Of a stretch of 64,000 nucleotides of DNA, positions 57,707-64,000 are shown piece by piece (the first letter of the stretch is position 1; each line of letters starts with the position of its first letter). The translations under genes and the position numbers were made by a program. The notes below the pieces were generated by a model, which ran no database searches, was not told where the DNA came from, and was given only the letters and a program-made list of their open reading frames with translations. Origin of the DNA: Chryseobacterium carnipullorum (GTDB taxonomy: Bacteria > Bacteroidota > Bacteroidia > Flavobacteriales > Weeksellaceae). The stretch spans positions 310,001 through 374,000 of the forward strand of contig NZ_FRCD01000001.1 of the NCBI RefSeq assembly GCF_900142785.1, written 5' to 3'.

Positions 57707-58431
57707 TAATCCTGTTTCACTAAATAATTAATCACTTCCGCTGCTGCATACAATCCGAAAATTGCAGGAATATAGCTTACCGTGCCGTAGAAAGATCTTT
57801 TGTAATTGGCTCCGTCGGTCAGTTTCAGACTTTCCTCCTGCTGAAGTTCATTGGAAAAAACACATCTGAAGCCTTTATTGATATTTTCTTTTTTAAGTCT
57901 TTTTCTGATTTGTCTGGCCAGGAAGCAGTTCTGCGTTTTGCTGATGTCCCTTACCATAACTTTACTCGGGTCTGTTTTTCCACCAGCTCCCATAGAACTG
58001 ATCAGTTTTATTTTCTTTCTTTTGGCTGCTTTGATTAAACACAGTTTGGGAGTAATGCTATCGATGCAGTCCAGAATATAATTAAACTTGTCCGATTCAA
58101 GAACTTCATCCATTCTTTCCGGATTAAGGAATTCATTGATCTTCTTCAGATTAAGTTCCGGATTGATATCCAGAAGTCTTTCCGCGACGACTTCTACCTT
58201 GTGCTTTCCTACGGTGGAACGTAAGGCGGGTAACTGTCTGTTAATGTTGGTGATATCTACCGTATCGCCATCTACAATCGTCATATTTCCAACACCCGAT
58301 CTGGCCAGAAACTCTGCGGCAAAAGAACCTACACCTCCTAAACCGATGACCAGGACATTGGCCTTATTAAGTTTTTCTAAACCTTCCTCTTTGATCAGGA
58401 GTTCCGTTCTCTCCAGCCAGTACTTATCCAT
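57706..58431 (-). CDS. tcdA: tRNA threonylcarbamoyladenosine dehydratase (E1-like)
   Basis: 241 residues, ThiF/E1 fold. ATP-binding GLGGVGSFAAEFLARSGVG, then NINRQLPALRSTVGKHKVEV with the conserved Arg, and the catalytic Cys in LDCIDSITPKLCLIKA. TcdA cyclises t6A37 to ct6A in ANN-decoding tRNAs. Overlaps the TatD gene upstream by eight bases and rnpA downstream by one, giving an operon of tRNA-processing genes. Confidence 0.9.
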   Translation of the reverse strand: MDKYWLERTELLIKEEGLEKLNKANVLVIGLGGVGSFAAEFLARSGVGNMTIVDGDTVDITNINRQLPALRSTVGKHKVEVVAERLLDINPELNLKKINEFLNPERMDEVLESDKFNYILDCIDSITPKLCLIKAAKRKKIKLISSMGAGGKTDPSKVMVRDISKTQNCFLARQIRKRLKKENINKGFRCVFSNELQQEESLKLTDGANYKRSFYGTVSYIPAIFGLYAAAEVINYLVKQD

Positions 58432-59050
58432 TCTTTATCGTGTCTAAATTTTCTAAAATCTGTTCATTCAGCCTTTCCACAGAAATACCCTTTAATTCTG
58501 AAACCTTTGAATATAATTCTTCAATATTAAAACATTCATTATCAGTTTCTAAAAAGATTTTATCTAAAGGTGCATTCCTTACAATATCCTGCAAAGATAA
58601 ATGATACAAAACAGCTTTTCCAAAACTCAGATAAAAATTATTTTTCAACAGGTCTTCAGCGATCCGTTGTTTTTTGTTAAAACCATGAATAATAACCGCT
58701 TGTTCGGCTTTCTTAGTTAAAGAAATAACCTCATAAAACTTTCTGACACAATGAATAATCAATGGTTTCCTGATCTCATTGGAAATAAGAATCTGTCTTG
58801 AAAAAACTTGCTCCTGGATCTTTTGCGGTACAGCCACCATTGAATCCAAACCACATTCCCCGATCGCCAGACAGTTTTCTGAGATATTTGATTGCAGCCA
58901 ACTGAATTGTGCCTCTATAGAGTCCAAAGCAATATCCCTGGGATGGATACCGATAGAGTAGGAACGGTCCGGAGGAGTCATTCCAGGGTCAATATTGTAA
59001 ATTCCATGAAGAATATTTTTCCTATGATGGTGAAAATCAAAAAAATCCAT
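58424..59050 (-). CDS. TatD family hydrolase (short)
   Basis: 208 residues, about 50 shorter than typical TatD (~260). Metal-binding positions remain: FFDFHHHR at the N-terminus, IGECGLDS, LIIHCVRKF, VIIHGFNKK and FLETDNE. TatD enzymes are metal-dependent nucleases or deacylases. The shortened length is common for one Bacteroidota subgroup. First gene of the tcdA-rnpA operon. Confidence 0.85.
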   Translation of the reverse strand: MDFFDFHHHRKNILHGIYNIDPGMTPPDRSYSIGIHPRDIALDSIEAQFSWLQSNISENCLAIGECGLDSMVAVPQKIQEQVFSRQILISNEIRKPLIIHCVRKFYEVISLTKKAEQAVIIHGFNKKQRIAEDLLKNNFYLSFGKAVLYHLSLQDIVRNAPLDKIFLETDNECFNIEELYSKVSELKGISVERLNEQILENLDTIKNG

Positions 59051-59148
59051 TCACAAAAGTACGATTATCTGGAAAATTAATTTAAAATTATTAAACGAAC
59101 GTTTATAATTGTGTTAAAAATTTCCTAACTTTACTCAAAGTGCACTTC

Positions 59149-59778
59149 ATGAGAAAAAAATTTACGGAAAAACAGATCCATATACTGGATATTGCTGAAG
59201 AACTTATTGCCAAAAAAGGGTATGAGGGAACTTCGGTAAGAGATATCTGTTCCAAGGCCAACATCAATGTGGCAATGATTTCCTACTACTTCGGTTCCAA
59301 AGAGAAAATGATGTCTTACCTTTATCAGTACAGAGTGCTGAAAACAAGAGAGAATTTTTCGGAATTTGCAGATACCATCAAGGATGGCAAGCCGGAAATG
59401 CAGTTAAGAGAAATCATTAAATATATTGTTTCCCAACTATTCAAATACAACTATTTTCATGGGTTTGTTACCCAGGAACTCAGGCATACTGAAAACTTAA
59501 AAGATGAACTTCTCGATTTCTATCAGCTGTTTGTCAAAAAACTTGATGATGTGATCAAGAAAGGGGTGGCTTCTGGAGTATTTACTTTTACGCCAAAGCC
59601 TGAGGATATCCTTACCATGATTATAGGCTCCACATTATTTGTCATCAGAAATAAAAATTTCTATGAGCTCTATGTGCCGAGCAAAAATGAGGAAGCGTAC
59701 ACCAAAGAAGCAGAGAAAAAAGTAAGAATGAATCTTTTAGTCAGCGTTTTTGCTATTTTGGGATACGCTGCAGACTAA
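59149..59778 (+). CDS. TetR/AcrR family transcriptional regulator
   Basis: 209 residues from ATG 59149; the upstream GTG at 59140 adds only three residues. The TetR HTH spans about residues 8-52: ILDIAEELIAKKGYEGTSV, then NINVAMISYYFGSKEKMM. The C-terminal ligand-binding domain is helical, with no recognisable specificity. Stands next to a divergently transcribed TatD gene but controls unknown targets. Confidence 0.92.
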   Translation: MRKKFTEKQIHILDIAEELIAKKGYEGTSVRDICSKANINVAMISYYFGSKEKMMSYLYQYRVLKTRENFSEFADTIKDGKPEMQLREIIKYIVSQLFKYNYFHGFVTQELRHTENLKDELLDFYQLFVKKLDDVIKKGVASGVFTFTPKPEDILTMIIGSTLFVIRNKNFYELYVPSKNEEAYTKEAEKKVRMNLLVSVFAILGYAAD

Positions 59779-59825
59779 ATTTACGTTAAATATTCATAAA
59801 AAAAAATCTATTGACAAAAAAGTTA

Positions 59826-59833
59826 TATTTTTG
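59826..59833 (+). promoter_or_regulatory. bamD: -7 promoter element of bamD
   Basis: TATTTTTG followed by CA, matching TAnnTTTG, 48 bases before the ATG. Confidence 0.55.
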
Positions 59834-59881
59834 CAAATTAGTAAATCGGCCCTATAATCCGAAAACTGTTGAATTTTTTAT

Positions 59882-60877
59882 ATGAAAAAATATATTTTAG
59901 GTCTTTTTGCTGTGGCAGTTGTTTCCTCATGCGTAAGCCAACAGGAAAGAGCAATGAAGAGTGCTGACAAGAATTTTATCTTAAAAGCAGCGAATGATAA
60001 TTTTACCAAAAAGAAGTGGAAAAATGCATTGGCTCTATATGACAGGTTGACTAACCTTGTGGCAGGAACAGATGATTTTCCTAACGTAGGTTTTAATACT
60101 GCTTATGCGAATTACTATGACAAGAGTTATAAACTGGCAGGACATCAGTTTAAAAACTTTGCGGTCAATTTTCCAAAAGATCCTAGAGCAGAAGAAGCAG
60201 CCTATATGTCTGCATTATGCTACTATGAAGGGTCTATGGACTACAATTTGGACCAGTCTACAACAGAAACGGCGATCAATGAACTTCAGGACTTCCTGAC
60301 CAATTATCCCAACTCTGAAAGATCTAAAAATATCAGTCAGCTTATTGACGAACTCTCTTATAAACTGGAATTTAAGGCCTACGAAAATGCCAGACAGTAT
60401 TTCAAAATGGGTGAGTACAAAGCAGCCAACGTTGCTTTGGAAAATGTATTGGAAGACTTCCCAAGTACCAAACTTCGTCCAAAAATCTACGACTTTATTA
60501 TGAAGTCAAGATATGAACTGGCTGTAAAATCTGTTTATGAGCTTAAAGACGAGCGTATAGAAAGTGCTCTTTCTTATACAAGGATGGTGGAAAAAGAACT
60601 TCCGAATACAGAGTATTCCAAAACAGCAACAGATCTGAGAGGAAAACTGGAAAAAGAAAAAGAAAACTTTGTAGTTGTCAAGAAACAAACAGAAGCAAGA
60701 ATTGCGGCATTAACGATAAGACAGAAAAAAGAGGCTGAAAAACTGGCTGAAAAAAATAAAACTGAGCAGCAAATCAAAGATCAGATCAGTAATGAGAAGA
60801 AGGCAATGCAGATCCAGAGGGACAGTGCAGCACTTCAGACCCCTCCTCCAGCAGCCACTTTCAAAATCCAAAGATAA
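59882..60877 (+). CDS. bamD: Outer-membrane protein assembly factor BamD
   Basis: 331 residues, longer than E. coli BamD (245). Signal peptide and lipobox VVSSCVS, then TPR repeats (WKNALALYDRLTNL, KLAGHQFKNFAVNFPKDPRA, AINELQDFLTNYPNSERS, AANVALENVLEDFPST) as in BamD. The extra C-terminal ~80 residues are a Lys/Glu coiled coil (QTEARIAALTIRQKKEAEKL). It links BamA to the rest of the Bam machine. It starts a conserved run bamD-rpoZ-coaBC-DUF4835-recN. Confidence 0.92.
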   Translation: MKKYILGLFAVAVVSSCVSQQERAMKSADKNFILKAANDNFTKKKWKNALALYDRLTNLVAGTDDFPNVGFNTAYANYYDKSYKLAGHQFKNFAVNFPKDPRAEEAAYMSALCYYEGSMDYNLDQSTTETAINELQDFLTNYPNSERSKNISQLIDELSYKLEFKAYENARQYFKMGEYKAANVALENVLEDFPSTKLRPKIYDFIMKSRYELAVKSVYELKDERIESALSYTRMVEKELPNTEYSKTATDLRGKLEKEKENFVVVKKQTEARIAALTIRQKKEAEKLAEKNKTEQQIKDQISNEKKAMQIQRDSAALQTPPPAATFKIQR

Positions 60878-60881
60878 TTCG

Positions 60882-60889
60882 TAAATTTG
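60882..60889 (+). promoter_or_regulatory. rpoZ: -7 promoter element of rpoZ
   Basis: TAAATTTG followed by C, matching TAnnTTTG, 30 bases before the rpoZ ATG and directly after bamD. Confidence 0.55.
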
Positions 60890-60919
60890 CCGTCTTATTA
60901 ATAAAATAATTTTCTCAAA

Positions 60920-61243
60920 ATGAGTGTAAAAGATACAAAAGCAGAAGTAAATACTATTACTTACGATAAAGACAAGATTGAAGATAAAGTAGGTTCAATC
61001 TATGAAGCTATTGTTATCATGGGAAAGAGAGCAGAGCAGATCAATGCGGAGATCCGTACGGAACTTCACAATAAATTGGACGAATTTGCTGTGCACAATT
61101 CTACATTGGAAGAAGTTTTCGAAAACAGAGAACAGATCGAAATCTCTAAACATTACGAAAAACTTCCTAAGCCTACTTCTATTGCTATCGAAGAATGGCT
61201 GAATGAAGATATCTATTTCAGAAAGACAGAAGACAGAAAGTAA
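60920..61243 (+). CDS. rpoZ: RNA polymerase omega subunit, Bacteroidota type
   Basis: 107 residues. NTITYDKDKIEDKVGSIYEA and IMGKRAEQINAEIRTELHNK match the Bacteroidota-specific omega/RpoZ-like family, and EQIEISKHYEKLPKPTSIA is a conserved C-terminal part. Omega stabilises beta-prime during polymerase assembly. Position directly after bamD is conserved in the phylum. Confidence 0.9.
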   Translation: MSVKDTKAEVNTITYDKDKIEDKVGSIYEAIVIMGKRAEQINAEIRTELHNKLDEFAVHNSTLEEVFENREQIEISKHYEKLPKPTSIAIEEWLNEDIYFRKTEDRK

Positions 61244-61366
61244 TTATTTTTGTTTTTAATCATATGAAGGTCATAAGGGAATTCAATTCTTTTATGACCT
61301 TTGTCTGTTTATACCCGGCTTTGTGCGAAAAAATAAGTAATTTAGTATTTCAAAAATTAAAACTAA

Positions 61367-62572
61367 ATGAGTGTTTCCGGTAAAAAGATACTTATCGCTG
61401 TTTCCGGTGGAATTGCGGCCTATAAAATTCATTTCCTCATCAGGGATTTTGTGAAAAAAGGAGCCGAAATTCAGGTAATCATGACTCCAGATGCAGAACA
61501 GTTTGTAACAAAACTAAGTCTTTCAACCCTTTCAAAAAAACCTGTCTATTCAGATTTTTATGGTGATAACGGTACCTGGAACAGTCATGTTGAAATGGCC
61601 TTGTGGGCAGACGTCATGATCGTTGCTCCATGCACCGCCAATACATTAGCCAAAATGATTCACGGAATGTGTGATAATCTGGTCATTGCGACCTATATGT
61701 CTGCCAAATGTCCCGTATTTATTGCTCCGGCCATGGATTTGGATATGTATGCACATCCTTCCACCAAACAAAACCTTGAGATGGCAGAAGATTACGGACA
61801 TTTTATTGTTCCCGCAGAAACCGGTGAACTTGCCAGCGGATTGATAGGCCAGGGTAGAATGGCAGAACCAGACACGATTGTTAAAACCATTGAGGATTTC
61901 TTTACCTCCGGAAATCACATCAAAAGTCTGGAAGGAAAAACGGTACTGATCACAGCAGGACCTACCTATGAAGCCCTTGATCCCGTAAGATTTATCGGGA
62001 ATCATTCTTCAGGTAAAATGGGATTTTCCCTGGCTGAAGAAGCCTCAAAAAGAGGAGCCCGAGTAATTCTGATCTCCGGCCCGAGTGCCCAGACAACCGA
62101 AGATAAAAATATAGAACTGCATAAAGTAACCTCCGCAAGAGAAATGCTGAATAAAGTTTTTGAATTCTATGACCACATCGATATCGGTATTGCCAGTGCC
62201 GCCGTCGCAGATTACGCTCCAAAAGAAGTAGCGAAGGAGAAAATTAAAAAGAATGATGAAAATTTAACCCTTGAACTGGTTAAAAATCCTGATATCCTTA
62301 AAACAATGGGTGAAAAGAAAACCCATCAGTTTCTCGTAGGTTTTGCCCTGGAAACCCAGAATGAAGAAGAAAATGCAAAAGGGAAACTGGAAAAGAAAAA
62401 TCTTGATATGATCGTTCTGAACTCCCTGCGCGACGAAGGGGCAGGCTTTAAAAATGACACCAATAAAATCAAGATCCTGACCAAAACAGGGAAAAAAGAA
62501 TTTGACCTTAAATCCAAAGATAAAGTAGCCATAGATATTCTGGATTTTGTTGAGGCTCAACTTTTAAAATAA
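61367..62572 (+). CDS. coaBC: Bifunctional phosphopantothenoylcysteine decarboxylase/phosphopantothenate-cysteine ligase
   Basis: 401 residues. The N-terminal flavoprotein CoaC domain has AVSGGIAAYK, the catalytic His in TWNSHVEMALWADVMIVAP and the clamp LAKMIHGMCDNL. The CoaB domain starts near residue 185 with VLITAGPTYEALDPVRFIGN and HSSGKMGFSLAEEA. Together they turn 4'-phosphopantothenate into 4'-phosphopantetheine for coenzyme A. Confidence 0.95.
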   Translation: MSVSGKKILIAVSGGIAAYKIHFLIRDFVKKGAEIQVIMTPDAEQFVTKLSLSTLSKKPVYSDFYGDNGTWNSHVEMALWADVMIVAPCTANTLAKMIHGMCDNLVIATYMSAKCPVFIAPAMDLDMYAHPSTKQNLEMAEDYGHFIVPAETGELASGLIGQGRMAEPDTIVKTIEDFFTSGNHIKSLEGKTVLITAGPTYEALDPVRFIGNHSSGKMGFSLAEEASKRGARVILISGPSAQTTEDKNIELHKVTSAREMLNKVFEFYDHIDIGIASAAVADYAPKEVAKEKIKKNDENLTLELVKNPDILKTMGEKKTHQFLVGFALETQNEEENAKGKLEKKNLDMIVLNSLRDEGAGFKNDTNKIKILTKTGKKEFDLKSKDKVAIDILDFVEAQLLK

Positions 62573-62608
62573 TTTTAATAAATTTCCGTTCTCAATTTTT
62601 AATCGATA

Positions 62609-63511
62609 ATGAAAAAAATTATAAGCTTATTCTTGCTGCTTTTTATATATAACCTGAGTTTTTCCCAGGAACTGCTTGCAACGGTACAGATCAACTCCCA
62701 GCAGCTGGGAGGAAGTAACCAGCAAGCCTACAAAGCGCTGGAAAAAAGTCTCAGAGACTTTATCAATAACACCAGCTGGACCGGTAAAAAACTGCAGAAT
62801 TTCGAAAAGATCAAATGTAATTTTGCCGTTGTCATTGCAGAAAGAGACGGAAACAGATTTAAAGGAAGCATTGTGATCCAGGCTGTTCGTCCGGTTTACA
62901 ATACAAATTACGAGTCACCGTTGGTCAATCTTCAGGACCAGAGGTTTGCATTTGAATACGTAGAAAATGAAAATCTTGTATTTAATGAAAGACAGTTTTC
63001 CGGTAAAAACCTGATCGATGTGGTAAGCTTTTACGTCTATGTGATCTTAGGGTATGATGCAGACAGTTTCCAGTCTATGGGAGGAACACAATGGTTCTCA
63101 AAAGCCCAGCAGATTGCTCAGAATTCACAGAACAGGAATTATGAAGGATGGAATGTCATCAACGAGCCGCGAAGCCGCACAATACTGATCAATGAGATTA
63201 TCAACCCGAACTGGAGCCAATTGCGTTCCACGATGTATACCTATCACAGGGCTGGTTTGGATAATTTATTCAACCAGGATCAGACTGCTGCAAAAAAAGT
63301 GATCTTTGATGCGCTTATGCAGCTGAAAATGTATGAAAATTCATTTCAGCAGTCCTATTATTTCAATCTGTTCTTAGATAATAAAAGTGACGAGATTTTC
63401 AATATTTTCAATTCCGGAAACAATGGAGGATTGGTGATGAATGACCTTAAGCAGCTGATGATGATCCTTACGCCCAAATATTCAGAGAACAAATGGAGCA
63501 AGTGGAAATAA
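62609..63511 (+). CDS. DUF4835 family exported protein (PorD-like)
   Basis: 300 residues. Signal peptide ending LSFSQE. The sequence FINNTSWTGKKLQNFEKIKC, FVVIIAERDGNRFKGSI-like strands, IVIQAVRPVYNTNYESPLVN and MGGTQWFSKAQQIAQNSQNR is typical of DUF4835. Recent annotations name this family PorD of the type IX secretion system; I hold that link with moderate confidence. Sits between coaBC and recN, as in many Bacteroidota. Confidence 0.88.
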   Translation: MKKIISLFLLLFIYNLSFSQELLATVQINSQQLGGSNQQAYKALEKSLRDFINNTSWTGKKLQNFEKIKCNFAVVIAERDGNRFKGSIVIQAVRPVYNTNYESPLVNLQDQRFAFEYVENENLVFNERQFSGKNLIDVVSFYVYVILGYDADSFQSMGGTQWFSKAQQIAQNSQNRNYEGWNVINEPRSRTILINEIINPNWSQLRSTMYTYHRAGLDNLFNQDQTAAKKVIFDALMQLKMYENSFQQSYYFNLFLDNKSDEIFNIFNSGNNGGLVMNDLKQLMMILTPKYSENKWSKWK

Positions 63512-63552
63512 AATCTGCCAGCTTTACCCATTGAATACCGGATACTAAATTC

Positions 63553-63560
63553 TATATTTG
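63553..63560 (+). promoter_or_regulatory. recN: -7 promoter element of recN
   Basis: TATATTTG followed by CA, matching TAnnTTTG, 28 bases before the ATG. Confidence 0.6.
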
Positions 63561-63588
63561 CATTACTTAAAGTAATCAGTTATTATCC

Positions 63589-64000
63589 ATGCTTTCGAGA
63601 ATTTACATTAAAAACTTTGCCTTGATTGATACTCTTGAAGTATCATTGAATAACGGTCTGCAGGTAATTACCGGGGAGACCGGAGCCGGTAAGTCTATTA
63701 TTTTAGGGGCTTTAAGGCTTATTCTTGGCGAAAGGGCTGAAGTAAAATCTATTTCCAAATCGGAAGAGAAAAGCATTGTGGAAACTGAATTTGACTTAAA
63801 TAACCAGTTCAAAAAATTCTTTATTGAAAATGATCTGGATTATGAACATCAGACCATCATCCGAAGGGAAATCCTTCCTTCAGGGAAATCCAGAGCATTC
63901 ATTAATGATGTTCCTGTGACCCTTGATGTCCTTAAAGAATTAACGTCTCAACTTATTGATATTCACTCACAGTTTGAAACCTCAAACCTTTTTACCTCAG
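63589..64000 (+). CDS. recN: DNA repair protein RecN (3' truncated by window end)
   Basis: 137 residues visible of about 550. It begins MLSRIYIKNFALIDTLEVSL, then Walker A GETGAGKS (29-36) followed by IILGALRLILGERAE, and a later IDIHSQFETSNLF. RecN is an SMC-like ATPase that supports double-strand-break repair. Ends the conserved bamD-rpoZ-coaBC-DUF4835-recN run; the coiled coil and Walker B are outside the window. Confidence 0.95.
   Translation, partial: MLSRIYIKNFALIDTLEVSLNNGLQVITGETGAGKSIILGALRLILGERAEVKSISKSEEKSIVETEFDLNNQFKKFFIENDLDYEHQTIIRREILPSGKSRAFINDVPVTLDVLKELTSQLIDIHSQFETSNLFTS

Noticed and set aside
1..64000. CRISPR arrays, insertion sequences and prophage
   Set aside because: No regularly spaced repeats, transposase-like frames or phage structural genes were seen on either strand.

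Overview
The window is a low-GC chromosomal segment of a member of the Bacteroidota, most likely a Chryseobacterium-like flavobacterium (Weeksellaceae). The reasons are the repeated promoter -7 element TAnnTTTG, the MKNLKKL-type bacteriocin-like peptides, DUF5686, DUF4835 and M56-TonB proteins, a Bacteroidota-type omega subunit, and the gene order bamD-rpoZ-coaBC-DUF4835-recN. Almost everything is chromosomal housekeeping. I see no insertion sequence, prophage, CRISPR array or complete mobile element.

Layout, left half. 0-4 kb: end of an AsmA-like gene, a radical SAM protein and three small Cys-containing bacteriocin-like peptide genes. 4-9 kb: a 2OG-Fe(II) oxygenase divergent from menD, then pabC and pabB. 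8.4-11.3 kb: two related membrane proteins, an AI-2E-type permease and a DUF3820 protein. 11.3-15.4 kb: uvrB and a BlaI/M56-TonB signalling pair with clear BlaI-type operators. 15.4-26.6 kb: a sugar dehydrogenase, a TonB-dependent receptor, a MalY-type lyase, a flavin monooxygenase, tryptophanase, DUF502, miaE, an acyltransferase and a zinc metallopeptidase lipoprotein. 27-28.3 kb: rplU-rpmA and a fourth bacteriocin-like peptide. 28.5-31.1 kb: a DUF5686 outer-membrane protein.

At 31.1-31.7 kb a gene-free AT-rich stretch carries a dense cluster of DnaA-box-like 9-mers. It is the best candidate for the chromosomal origin: genes left of it run mostly leftward and genes right of it, from 39 kb on, mostly rightward. 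Next to it, two copies of a tRNA-Asn gene flank a decapitated ATPase gene.

Right half. 32.6-38.7 kb: rseP, a small beta-barrel, a frameshifted esterase, a nitrilase-family amidase and a sulfur-handling operon (MBL-rhodanese, rhodanese, thioredoxin). 39-47 kb: a HerA/DUF853 ATPase, an exonuclease, lysA preceded by what looks like a lysine-codon-rich leader peptide with mutually exclusive antiterminator and terminator, and translationally coupled poxB and MFS genes. 47-56.4 kb: a run of small exported TonB-C-terminal-like proteins, miaB, a receiverless sigma-54 activator, lptE and a large acidic repeat protein. 56.4-59.1 kb: DUF4126, rnpA, tcdA and a TatD-type hydrolase on the minus strand. 59.1-64 kb: a TetR regulator, bamD, rpoZ, coaBC, DUF4835 and the start of recN.

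The strongest candidates for something undescribed are the lysA attenuator (42332-42495), the oriC candidate (31265-31590), the family of Cys-rich leader-type peptides including a tandem copy with CTG in place of ATG, and the clustered TonB-like secreted proteins.
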